A stretch of 64,000 nt of DNA from Clostridia bacterium. Lineage in GTDB: Bacteria > Bacillota > Clostridia > Oscillospirales > Acutalibacteraceae. A program made the position numbers and the translations under genes. Positions within the stretch are counted from its first letter, which is position 1. Every line of letters begins with the position of its first letter. The DNA lies in the NCBI GenBank assembly GCA_017397845.1, contig JAFQHU010000025.1, forward strand, positions 31,229 to 95,228. Direction: 5' to 3'. Positions 35,201-41,898 of the stretch are shown one piece after another. The notes below the pieces were generated by a model. The model saw only the letters and a list, made by a program, of their open reading frames with translations, was not told the origin of the DNA and made no database searches.

Positions 35201-35935
35201 TTCATCACAGGCAAGCTCTATATCCCTGCAAAGAAGAACATAAGAAAGCCAGATAACGGGATTGAACCAATAAACCGTAAGAATGAGAAAACCCAAAGGC
35301 TTCCAAAGGTGATCCCTTCTTTTCAGATGTGCATTTTCGTGGGCGAGAACATAGGTCATATCGTCTCCGTCCATGGCCGAGGGCAGAAAAATTTTCGGTC
35401 GGATTATACCGAAAATAAACGGAGTGTTTATCCTGTCACAAAGGTAAATATTATCCCTGAGCTTCATACTCTGTCTTACCTTTAAATAAACATACAGATA
35501 ACTGAAAACGGCATAAAGCAGCATAGCTCCCGCTCCGTAAACCCAACCGAGACCGCCCAAAACCGCATCCCACTGAAAGCTTTCCACATCCACGGGTACA
35601 GAAGAATCCACATAGTCGGAATAAACGGGATTGTTTATGATTTCCACAGTGGTGCTTTCCACACCCTTATGTGGGTCTATATTCAGAAGCTCCGTCGGCA
35701 AAGGCTCAGCGGTAGGTACCAAACTAAAGCTGCTTTCGATGGGTACGGGGCAAAGAAGTCTCACAGCGACAATTGCCCACAGTACCACATTCAGCCATTT
35801 GGGTGCCTTTCTGAAAATGAGGCGGAATAAAACGACTCCGCCCACTAACCAACATGCGCTTATACTCGCATTGAGCAAATTTATAAAAATGCTGTCAAAG
35901 GCAAAGATTTTTTCTAATATATTTTCAAAGCTCAT
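32261..35935 (-). CDS. giant BlaR1/MecR1-type M56 sensor protease
   Basis: A 1,224-aa membrane receptor, about twice the length of typical BlaR1. Residues 1-300 form the M56 protease unit with several membrane helices and the zinc motif HENAH near residue 198. A membrane helix follows near 305. The extracellular part is not a penicillin-binding domain. It holds two ~105-residue repeats (about 458-560 and 582-690) sharing W-x-C-N and an EV(A/S)F-V motif. Near the C-terminus are two OB-like units resembling DUF3221 (for example VRIIYDGVIMESYPAQLNDV). ATG at 35935 has GAGGAGGA upstream; a start two codons earlier overlaps it. The partner repressor gene ends 2 bp upstream. Confidence 0.75.
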   Translation of the reverse strand: MSFENILEKIFAFDSIFINLLNASISACWLVGGVVLFRLIFRKAPKWLNVVLWAIVAVRLLCPVPIESSFSLVPTAEPLPTELLNIDPHKGVESTTVEIINNPVYSDYVDSSVPVDVESFQWDAVLGGLGWVYGAGAMLLYAVFSYLYVYLKVRQSMKLRDNIYLCDRINTPFIFGIIRPKIFLPSAMDGDDMTYVLAHENAHLKRRDHLWKPLGFLILTVYWFNPVIWLSYVLLCRDIELACDEKVIKEMGADIKKPYSMALINCSVPKRMITACPVAFGETGVKKRIKAVLSYKKPALWLIIVAVITGIVLAVCLATSPKAESNDPENKYMILTEKGTEMFRFDEVIEYSEYFTVHKGKNSYFKATPGNGRSTVLNFLSSLALERLPEMSAEGLTQSGKIEVANSDGNIDVVFCDGFSKMFILSTEGSTLTESTLYAVNAEKAKAFFEEEKYIKQGNIWECNLASSAMGHGWINFYVDELCELTEEPVAEGGRLSPYTSDEHGDGYMWTPEITDAGVGENAVVKFKGVMYGEEVAFTVEIAKVGQNDNLSTYYLVSAEDTVIGSWGNNYEYHLSKPTSVGEENEWYCNPNLSHTAYGSISFSLPTEYKLVSADCSKGKAEIEGKYYHEPDGEKHIRWSPDFSSYLTDESYEITVNALRKGQEVSFNVKVIGQEKKDEMRGRKFKIEPVNCIAVNKGWAYYELHEAEKTDPTDLDKAVSKAILEQNVSGRWLGECPAEGHVIFGTKEKGGIVSVYMIERYSVYGFEDGWFIEQSGHSVPAVMRFEEKDGEYIYLDTEYARDGSEYTKSIKRMFPKIYESRAIHPTEKDNEQMNAQLRSYAKAYLDSIGRTEPIGTYSDLNTVLLTDVGVSVDVSNKLLGLRVNYDTGKIGYFETVEDDVRYIYRTSYFPENNLIAYTKEVYGTGEIKEKIEVDSRTGNVISAFNSPQYSDSFTAEVIMVDVPGNSLGVKPIDEEILKEYGDNIIISPVSIDFRNIHVGAKIRVFYSFSSLRINDSPSPTSTALISELYAVEILDGSGDNPAQVLTDAHTFDAEVLDVSKNGDWLLVTPLDGTAERNSSDKIHVSTVGTDLEGRTDIKKGTKVRIIYDGVIMESYPAQLNDVFAIYLHSELPDNINKVPTTRGYYITGETDTGEKDVLPTDFDIKFSFGSENLGSYYDTYKDVIGKEYQINGDITANFCRMESDEAGRFCEFVEFMNGIYAAHV

Positions 35936-35937
35936 GA

Positions 35938-36300
35938 TCATTCCTCCTCATAATTTTCAACCATTCTTTTCAGCTCCTCTACTTCCTTTGATGTCAGCTT
36001 TTTTCGTGAAGTAAAGGCAGCAAGAAAAGCAGGCAGAGAGCCGCCGAAGGTTTCTTCGACAAATTTTTCACTTTTCACGGAATAAAACTCCTCTTTTGAA
36101 ATAAGAGAGGTTACGACGCCTTTTTCGTTCCGGAAAATACCTTTTTCGCAAAGTCTTTTAAGCACCGTGTATGTAGTAGATTTTTTCCAATTAAGTGCTT
36201 CTTCGCTTTTTTTTACCAGCTCTGCCGAGGAAATAGGTTCATTTGTCCATATAATGTCGGCAAAGCGTGACTCCACAGCACCCATCTGATAATCGTTCAT
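35938..36300 (-). CDS. BlaI/MecI/CopY-family transcriptional repressor
   Basis: A 120-aa winged-helix repressor. The DNA-binding half (residues 5-75) shows SRFADIIWTNEPISSAELVK and the recognition-helix KKSTTYTVLKRLCEKGI; the C-terminal half is the dimerisation helix pair. In the family the M56 receptor triggers cleavage of the repressor. It is co-transcribed with the receptor gene, and two TACA/TGTA dyads lie over its promoter, so autoregulation is expected. No beta-lactamase gene is adjacent; the wider regulon is unknown. Confidence 0.9.
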   Translation of the reverse strand: MNDYQMGAVESRFADIIWTNEPISSAELVKKSEEALNWKKSTTYTVLKRLCEKGIFRNEKGVVTSLISKEEFYSVKSEKFVEETFGGSLPAFLAAFTSRKKLTSKEVEELKRMVENYEEE

Positions 36301-36319
36301 ATGATCACTCCTTCTGTTG

Positions 36320-36361
36320 GTTTACATGTTGTAGACTGATTTTAGTTTACACTATGTAGAC
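36320..36361. promoter_or_regulatory. two BlaI-type operators
   Basis: GTTTACATGTTGTAGAC (36320-36336) and GTTTACACTATGTAGAC (36345-36361) are near-identical, 25 bp apart, each with the TACA...TGTA dyad of BlaI/MecI operators. The second covers the spacer and -10 region of the promoter; the first lies just downstream, over the likely transcription start. Confidence 0.75.
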
Positions 36362-36372
36362 CAATTTGTCAA
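36344..36372 (-). promoter_or_regulatory. promoter of the blaI-blaR1-like operon
   Basis: TTGACA, 17-nt spacer, TAAACT on the minus strand, overlapped by operator 2. Confidence 0.65.
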
Positions 36373-36429
36373 TATATTTTTTATTTCTTAAGAATTTCGT
36401 AAGAATTTAATCTTTTTTAATCAAACCCG

Positions 36430-36458
36430 TTGCATTTTTGTTTTATCTATAGTATAAT
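36430..36458 (+). promoter_or_regulatory. promoter of the riboswitch-like leader and ion transporter
   Basis: TTGCAT, 17-nt spacer, TATAAT; transcription would begin near 36465, just at the edge of the structured leader. Confidence 0.65.
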
Positions 36459-36464
36459 TATCCG

Positions 36465-36580
36465 GCAATCCCGATAAGTGGTGGAGTCTGTCATAAAATG
36501 TAATAGCATTTTATTTATTCGGGGTGTACCTGCTTTTTTCGCAGGTCTTTGATGTCCGCCACGGGTGGATTTATTTTTTT
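36465..36580 (+). promoter_or_regulatory. candidate riboswitch with expression-platform terminator
   Basis: The leader folds into a three-way junction. P1 pairs 36478-36485 with 36555-36562 (8 bp, one G-U), P2 pairs ATAAAATG (36493-36500) with CATTTTAT (36507-36514), and P3 pairs ACCTGC (36528-36533) with GCAGGT (36541-36546). The 3' strand of P1 (TCCGCC, 36555-36560) can instead pair with GGTGGA (36564-36569), forming a terminator followed by TTTATTTTTTT. P1 and terminator exclude each other, so ligand binding that stabilises P1 would switch the gene on. The downstream ArsB/NhaD-type transporter suggests an ion ligand such as Na+ or Li+; the class was not identified. Confidence 0.6.
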
Positions 36581-36625
36581 GCACGTAAACATGCAGAAAA
36601 TATTTAATTAAAAGGAGATGTAAAT

Positions 36626-37999
36626 ATGAGTCCAATTACCATCACCGCTCTGATTATCTTCGCCGTTACATACATTCTTATGTTGGCATTTCAGAAAATC
36701 AGACCCTATGTCACCGTCGGCTCCGCTTTGGTGTTCGTTGCACTCGGCGTTATTGCTTCGGTGAATCCCTCTCTTTTCGGCGAAGGCTTTTTCGCACTTT
36801 CGTCCGGAACCTATAATTATTCTTTAGGTGCCGCTCTTTCGGAAATTGACTGGAATGTCATTATGATGATTGCAGGTACCATGGGTACCGTATATCTTTT
36901 CATCGAATCAAAAATGCCTCAGCTTATGTCCGATATCCTCATTTCAAAAATGCCCAATATGAAATGGGTTGTAGTGGCACTTTCGCTTTTCGCAGGTATC
37001 GTTTCAGCTTTCGTTGATAATGTGGCTACCGTACTTATGATAGCCCCCGTGGCACTGGCCTTCTGCAAAAAGATAAACATCTCACCCGTTCCCGCCATTA
37101 TCTGCATCGCTGTTTCCTCTAATTTACAGGGTGCTGCTACTCTCGTAGGCGACACAACCTCCATCCTTTTGGCCAAGGCAGCTAACCTTGACTTTTCTGA
37201 CTTTTTCGTTCACGACGGTCATGTGGGTATGTTTTGGGTAGTCCAGGCAGGCGCAATAATGAGTGCTTTGATAATCGTTTGGATGTTCCGTAAAGATAAT
37301 GACAAAATTTCCTTTGAGGGCAGAACCGTCGTCGAGGATAAATTCCCCACCTACCTTCTCGTGGGTACGGTTCTTTCTCTTATTGCCGTTTCCTTTATCC
37401 CCTATAAGGATGCAGCTGCCGAAGGTCAGCTTTGGAAGCCCGATATCACAAACGGTATCATCTGTATCGCATTCTTCCTTGTGGGCATTATCCGTGAGCT
37501 TTTCATAAAGAAAAACAAAGAAATCGTCAAAAATGCCTTTAAAGAAATCGACTATTACACCATCGTTCTCCTTACCGGTCTTTTCGTAGTAATCGGCGGC
37601 ATCAAAAATGCAGGCGTTATCGACGTTATCGGCTCAGCCATCGCCTCTCTCGGTTCCGGCTCAACATTTATGGTTTATACCATTATCGTGTGGATGAGCG
37701 TTATCCTCTCCGCCTTTATCGACAATATTCCCTACACGGCAACCATGCTTTCCATCGTTCCCGTTATCGCCGGTGACCTTGGCATCGAGCCCACTCTTCT
37801 TTACTACGGTCTTCTTTGCGGTGCCACTCTCGGCGGCAACCTCACTCCCATCGGTGCCAGTGCAAACATCACCGGTATCGGTATTTTGCGCAAAGAAGGT
37901 CACGAGGTAAAGGCTACCACCTTTATGAAATACGGTATACCCTTCACTCTCGCCGCAGTTACCACAGGCTACATACTTCTGTGGCTCATATGGAATTAA
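36626..37999 (+). CDS. ArsB/NhaD (ion transporter superfamily) membrane transporter
   Basis: A 457-aa integral membrane protein with ~11 hydrophobic segments, of the ion transporter superfamily that includes NhaD Na+/H+ antiporters and ArsB. Paired hairpin signatures are FVDNVATVLMIAPVALAF with GDTTSILLA in the first half, and FIDNIPYTATMLSIVPVIA with GGNLTPIGASANI in the second. The exact ion is not readable; Na+/H+ exchange is favoured. AAAGGAGAT precedes the ATG. A terminator-controlled leader regulates it, and a long hairpin ends it. Confidence 0.82.
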   Translation: MSPITITALIIFAVTYILMLAFQKIRPYVTVGSALVFVALGVIASVNPSLFGEGFFALSSGTYNYSLGAALSEIDWNVIMMIAGTMGTVYLFIESKMPQLMSDILISKMPNMKWVVVALSLFAGIVSAFVDNVATVLMIAPVALAFCKKINISPVPAIICIAVSSNLQGAATLVGDTTSILLAKAANLDFSDFFVHDGHVGMFWVVQAGAIMSALIIVWMFRKDNDKISFEGRTVVEDKFPTYLLVGTVLSLIAVSFIPYKDAAAEGQLWKPDITNGIICIAFFLVGIIRELFIKKNKEIVKNAFKEIDYYTIVLLTGLFVVIGGIKNAGVIDVIGSAIASLGSGSTFMVYTIIVWMSVILSAFIDNIPYTATMLSIVPVIAGDLGIEPTLLYYGLLCGATLGGNLTPIGASANITGIGILRKEGHEVKATTFMKYGIPFTLAAVTTGYILLWLIWN

Positions 38000-38037
38000 A
38001 ATTCGCTTTATTAATTTTCATTTTTAATAAAACCGGA

Positions 38038-38090
38038 CATAAACCGTTATACAGCCCTTCGGCAGTATAACGGTTTATGCTTTTCTTTAT
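38038..38090 (+). terminator. terminator of the ion transporter gene
   Basis: A 14-bp perfect stem CATAAACCGTTATA/TATAACGGTTTATG (38038-38051 with 38066-38079) is followed by CTTTTCTTT. Confidence 0.85.
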
Positions 38091-38097
38091 AAAACTA

Positions 38098-38126
38098 TTG
38101 ATTATTTTTTTATTAAGAGTTATACT
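38098..38126 (+). promoter_or_regulatory. promoter of the gene at 38159
   Basis: TTGATT, 17-nt spacer, TATACT. Confidence 0.6.
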
Positions 38127-38158
38127 GAAATAAGTATATCCAAAAAGGGGACGGTAAA

Positions 38159-39163
38159 ATGAATTTCGTAAAAAAATATTTCAAACGTTATTTTGTCGAT
38201 GCCATGAGCTATATGGCGTTGGGCCTTTTTTCCTCTCTGATAGTGGGACTTATCATAAGTCAGTTGGCAAAAATCCCTCACCTTGATGTTTTGGCCTCCT
38301 TTTCCGGGGTTCTTTCCGCCTCGTCTCCCGTCGTAGGCGGTGCCATCGGTGCTGCTATCGCTTACGGACTTAAAAGTAAACCTCTGGTTGTCTTTTCCTG
38401 TATAGCAGTCGGTGCCTTCGGCTATGAGCTGGGCGGTCCCGTGGGCGCTTATGTTTCCGCCCTTATCGCAAATGAGATTGCCTCTTTGGTTGCGGGTAAA
38501 ACAAAAATCGACATCGTTATCACCCCCATTGTTACCATCGTTATGGGCGGTTTCGTCAGCACCTTTGTCGGACCCTATCTTTCAGATTTTATGACGGGTT
38601 TGGGTGATATAATAAACAGTGCCACTCAGCTTCATCCCTTCCCAATGGGCATAAGCGTGTCGGTTCTCGTGGGACTTGCTCTGACGGCTCCCATTTCCTC
38701 GGCGGCACTGTGTATAATGTTGGGAATAGACGGTATTGCGGCGGGTGCGGCAGCTGTGGGCTGTGCGGCACAGATGGTGGGCTTTGCCGTAACCTCCTTT
38801 AAAACAAACGGCGTCGGCGGTCTTATTTCACAGGGATTGGGCACAAGCATGCTCCAATTCGGCAACATTATGCGCCATCCACAAATTATTCTTGCCCCCA
38901 CCTTAGCCGGTGCGGTTTTAGGTCCCGTTTCTACCTGTATACTCGGAATGACCAATACCTCCTCAGGCGCAGGCATGGGTACCAGCGGGCTTGTGGGTCA
39001 GTTCGGCGCTTTATCAGCTATGGGAAGCACCGCAGAAAACATAATTATTATAGCCGTCATGCACTTTATCGCTCCCGCTGCGCTCTCACTGGTATTCCAT
39101 TTTGTTTTCAAAAAGCTCGGCATCGTAAAGGATGAATATTTGTCTTTACAAAAGCCTGAATAA
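38159..39163 (+). CDS. PTS_EIIC_2-type membrane protein
   Basis: A 334-aa polytopic membrane protein of the PTS_EIIC_2 family. Ten or so hydrophobic segments are visible, with conserved stretches SASSPVVGGAIGAAIAYGL, TPIVTIVMGGFVSTFVGPYL and LTAPISSAALCIML. No IIA or IIB phosphotransfer genes are adjacent, so sugar phosphorylation by this protein is uncertain. AAAGGGGAC precedes the ATG. The HAD phosphatase gene starts 13 bp after the stop. Confidence 0.82.
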   Translation: MNFVKKYFKRYFVDAMSYMALGLFSSLIVGLIISQLAKIPHLDVLASFSGVLSASSPVVGGAIGAAIAYGLKSKPLVVFSCIAVGAFGYELGGPVGAYVSALIANEIASLVAGKTKIDIVITPIVTIVMGGFVSTFVGPYLSDFMTGLGDIINSATQLHPFPMGISVSVLVGLALTAPISSAALCIMLGIDGIAAGAAAVGCAAQMVGFAVTSFKTNGVGGLISQGLGTSMLQFGNIMRHPQIILAPTLAGAVLGPVSTCILGMTNTSSGAGMGTSGLVGQFGALSAMGSTAENIIIIAVMHFIAPAALSLVFHFVFKKLGIVKDEYLSLQKPE

Positions 39164-39176
39164 GAAAGGAACGCTT

Positions 39177-39746
39177 ATGAACGTTTACGATTTTGACGAT
39201 ACTATTTACAAAGGCGACTCTTCTTTGCACTTTTTTCTCTTTTATCTCAAAAAGGAGCCGGCTTTGGTAAAATATCTCCCTTTTGTGCTTAAAACGCTGT
39301 ATAATTATCATAAAGAAAAGATCCTTTTTGACGATATCATCGATTCTTTCGGTCATGTTTTCGAAGAATATTTCACTACTCACAATGTAGACTTCGACGA
39401 AGTAGTAAAAGAATTTTGGGATAAGCATGAGCACAGAGTAAAGCCCTTTTATAAAGAAATACAAAAGGATGACGATTTGGTTATTACTGCCTGCCCTAAC
39501 TTTATGGCACAGGAAATATGCCGCCGTCTCGGCATAAAGCACTGTCTCGGCACTGAGTTTGACCTCAAAACAGGTAAATTCATCCGAGGCTGCTTCCGTG
39601 AAAGAAAGATTGACTTTTTCCGTGAGGCGTATCCCGACGGAGTTATCGATGATTTTTATACCGACTCCATGAACGATAAATTCCTTTTCCCTTATGCCAA
39701 AAGAGTTTTCTTCGTCAAAGGCGAGAAAATCACAAGGATAAAATAA
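39177..39746 (+). CDS. HAD-IB family phosphatase (phosphoserine-phosphatase-like)
   Basis: A 189-aa hydrolase. Motif I is MNVYDFDDTIYKGDSS with nucleophile Asp5 and acid Asp7; motif II is VITACPNFMA near residue 104; motif IV is DDFYTDSMNDKF near 161, matching the HAD-IB subfamily. The ATG at 39177 has GAAAGGAA upstream and is preferred to an in-frame codon inside the previous gene. It lies between the PTS_EIIC_2-like and rsuA-like genes, all on one strand with gaps of 13 bp and 1 bp. The substrate is unknown. Confidence 0.82.
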   Translation: MNVYDFDDTIYKGDSSLHFFLFYLKKEPALVKYLPFVLKTLYNYHKEKILFDDIIDSFGHVFEEYFTTHNVDFDEVVKEFWDKHEHRVKPFYKEIQKDDDLVITACPNFMAQEICRRLGIKHCLGTEFDLKTGKFIRGCFRERKIDFFREAYPDGVIDDFYTDSMNDKFLFPYAKRVFFVKGEKITRIK

Positions 39747-39747
39747 T

Positions 39748-40458
39748 ATGGAAAGACTCGACAAAATTATAGCCTCCCAAGGCAAATACTCCCGCTCCGA
39801 GGTAAAAAAGCTGATAAAAGCGGGTCTTGTCACACTGAACGGCGAAAAGGTAAAAAGCGGCGACGTCAAAGCCGATGCCGAAAGGGACACCATCACCGTA
39901 AACGGAGAAGGAATATGCTACAAAAAGCATATCTATATTATGCTCAATAAGCCTCAGGGTGTGGTTTCGGCCACCGACGACCCTTTTCACAAAACAGTTA
40001 TCGATCTTGTTCCGCCCTCTCTTTTCAGACAGGGCCTTTTTCCCGCAGGCAGATTAGACGGAGATACCACAGGATTTGTGCTTATCACCGATGACGGTGA
40101 TTTCGCCCACCGTATACTCTCACCTAAAAACCATATAATAAAAACCTATCACGCCACTCTCGAACATTCCCTCACCCAGGAGGATATAAAAAAATTCACG
40201 GAGGGCATTGAGCTTAAGGACGGCACTCTTTGTCTCGAAGCACAGGTAAAAATGCTCACGGAAGAGCCGCCCGTGGCTGAGGTTAAAATCCATGAGGGTA
40301 AATACCACCAGGTAAAAAGAATGTTTGCCGCTCTCGGAAACAGGGTTGTCGCCCTCAGAAGAGTTAAAATGGGAGGTCTTGACCTCGATGAAAATCTCAG
40401 AGAGGGCGAATGCAGAGAGCTGACGGTAAAAGAGTTTGAAGCAATCTGCGATAATTAA
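39748..40458 (+). CDS. RsuA-family rRNA pseudouridine synthase
   Basis: A 236-aa enzyme converting a specific rRNA uridine to pseudouridine. An S4 RNA-binding domain occupies residues 1-60 (MERLDKIIASQGKYSRSEVK). The catalytic domain has NKPQGVVSATDD, and the catalytic Asp in FPAGRLDGDTTGFVLITDDG near residue 112. The KYHQVKRMFAALGN segment is the family's RNA-contacting motif. It most resembles RsuA (16S position 516) but RluB/E/F-type specificity cannot be excluded. The start is 1 bp after the HAD gene stop. Confidence 0.88.
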   Translation: MERLDKIIASQGKYSRSEVKKLIKAGLVTLNGEKVKSGDVKADAERDTITVNGEGICYKKHIYIMLNKPQGVVSATDDPFHKTVIDLVPPSLFRQGLFPAGRLDGDTTGFVLITDDGDFAHRILSPKNHIIKTYHATLEHSLTQEDIKKFTEGIELKDGTLCLEAQVKMLTEEPPVAEVKIHEGKYHQVKRMFAALGNRVVALRRVKMGGLDLDENLREGECRELTVKEFEAICDN

Positions 40459-40517
40459 GGGTTATTTAAACTTGTTTTTCTATAATTAAACGACAAATCC
40501 AAAAAGAGGTAATTTTT

Positions 40518-40919
40518 ATGCTCAATAAATTCAGACAGTTTATGTACGGACGCTACGGCGGTAACGATGCACTGAATGTTTTTCTGATAATACTCGGTGC
40601 TGTTGTCACTCTTGTCCTTTCCCTTTTCTTTTACAGAACACCCTTCACCAGACTCATAGGTCTCATCCCCTACGGTATCGCCCTGTTCAGAGCACTTTCA
40701 AAAAATTACGAGGCAAGAATTAAGGAAAACCGTAATTTTCTCAATTTTGCGGAGCCGTGGATAGCCTTCATAAAAAAGAAAATAAATCAGTATAAAGACA
40801 AAGAGCATAAATATTATGCCTGTCCCCAATGCCACAGAACTCTCCGTGTCCCAAAGGGCAGAGGAAAGATTAAAATCAACTGTCCCCACTGCGGTAAAGA
40901 GTTTGTAAAAAAAACCTGA
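40518..40919 (+). CDS. zinc-ribbon membrane protein
   Basis: A 133-aa protein with two membrane segments (about residues 20-40 and 44-58), a basic cytoplasmic helix, and a C-terminal zinc ribbon (YACPQCHRTLRVPKGRGKIK, then NCPHCGKEF). The four cysteines in two CxxC knuckles are intact. Such proteins are common in Clostridia and uncharacterised. AAAAAGAGG precedes the ATG. It follows the pseudouridine synthase by 59 bp. Confidence 0.78.
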   Translation: MLNKFRQFMYGRYGGNDALNVFLIILGAVVTLVLSLFFYRTPFTRLIGLIPYGIALFRALSKNYEARIKENRNFLNFAEPWIAFIKKKINQYKDKEHKYYACPQCHRTLRVPKGRGKIKINCPHCGKEFVKKT

Positions 40920-41194
40920 TTAATCTGATATGCGAAATCGCGGGACAGTTTTTAATGAAAAAGGGGACCAATATTCCGCCGTCTTACAGATAAATAATTT
41001 ATAACAGAACACAGTTATCAGTTCATTACACAAATCAAAACAGTCTGTCAAATCGTCAATCTGATTAGGCAGGCTGCATTTTTTATTACATTATTGTTCA
41101 CGCTCGTTTTCGAACTTCGCTTTCCGCATTATACTTTAGTCAAATTCACCAAAGAAAAAACATTTATTTTGTTCTACCTTTTAACCTCTTACTA
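40920..41194. other. non-coding stretch between the zinc-ribbon gene and xpt
   Basis: No gene, including no short one with an RBS, was seen. It holds the hairpin at 41041-41087 and AT-rich sequence. No purine riboswitch core was found, which is notable because xpt genes often carry one. Confidence 0.6.
41041..41087 (+). terminator. terminator before xpt
   Basis: CAGTCTGTC (41041-41049) pairs with GGCAGGCTG (41068-41076) with two G-U pairs; CATTTTTTATT follows. Confidence 0.6.
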
Positions 41195-41223
41195 TTGCAA
41201 AATTTGTCATAGTTTGTTAAAAT
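41195..41223 (+). promoter_or_regulatory. promoter of xpt
   Basis: TTGCAA, 17-nt spacer, TAAAAT, leaving only ~30 nt of leader before the xpt ATG. Confidence 0.6.
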
Positions 41224-41259
41224 ACTTGTGTTGACTTATTTGACGGAGGGTAAAAGGAA

Positions 41260-41838
41260 ATGAAGCTTCTCGAAGAAAGAATCGCAAAGGACGGAAAGGT
41301 ATTTCCCGGTAATATTCTCAAGGTTGATTCTTTCCTCAACCACCAAATCGATGTATCCTTGCTCTGCGAAATGGGCAAAGAAATAAAACGCTTATACTCT
41401 GACTGCGAAATAAATAAGGTGCTCACCATCGAAGCCTCAGGTATCGGTGTAGCCTGTATTATTGCGCAGTTTTTTGATTGTCCCGTACTTTTCGCCAAAA
41501 AGACAAAAACAAAAAATATAGCAAATGCCGTCTATAAAACACAGGTCGCTTCCTTCACCCACGGCACAACCTACGACGTTATCGTCTCAAAGGATTTTCT
41601 TTCGGAAAAGGATAAAGTGCTTATCGTGGATGATTTTCTCGCCGAGGGTAACGCCCTCATCGGTCTCATCGACTTGTGCAATCAGGCAGGTGCAGAGGTG
41701 AAGGGCTGTGCCATCGCCGTGGAAAAAGGCTTCCAGCAGGGCGGCAAAAGAATCCGTGACATGGGAATCAGAGTGGAATCACTCGCCATCGTAGACTCGA
41801 TGAGTGATGACTCCCTCGCCTTCCGCAGTCAGGAATAA
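41260..41838 (+). CDS. xpt: xanthine phosphoribosyltransferase
   Basis: A 192-aa purine salvage enzyme that makes XMP from xanthine and PRPP. The start MKLLEERIAKDGKVFPGNIL, VDSFLNHQIDV, EASGIGVA and the PRPP-binding DKVLIVDDFLAEGNAL near residue 124 are diagnostic. It is separated by 60 bp, with an 8-bp hairpin and no U run, from a BMP-type nucleoside transporter, suggesting a shared purine-salvage unit. CGGAGGG precedes the ATG. Confidence 0.94.
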   Translation: MKLLEERIAKDGKVFPGNILKVDSFLNHQIDVSLLCEMGKEIKRLYSDCEINKVLTIEASGIGVACIIAQFFDCPVLFAKKTKTKNIANAVYKTQVASFTHGTTYDVIVSKDFLSEKDKVLIVDDFLAEGNALIGLIDLCNQAGAEVKGCAIAVEKGFQQGGKRIRDMGIRVESLAIVDSMSDDSLAFRSQE

Positions 41839-41898
41839 TCCGGAATTTACCGAGTAATCGGTAAAAATAAAAAATTTTCCCAAAGGGAGGAAGAAAAA

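Noticed and set aside
36447..36635. A 62-codon minus-strand frame across the riboswitch-like leader.
   Set aside because: It reads through the hairpins and terminator U run antisense, without an RBS.
41195..41259. Purine riboswitch upstream of xpt.
   Set aside because: Only ~30 nt of leader remains after the promoter; no conserved purine-aptamer core or terminator is present.
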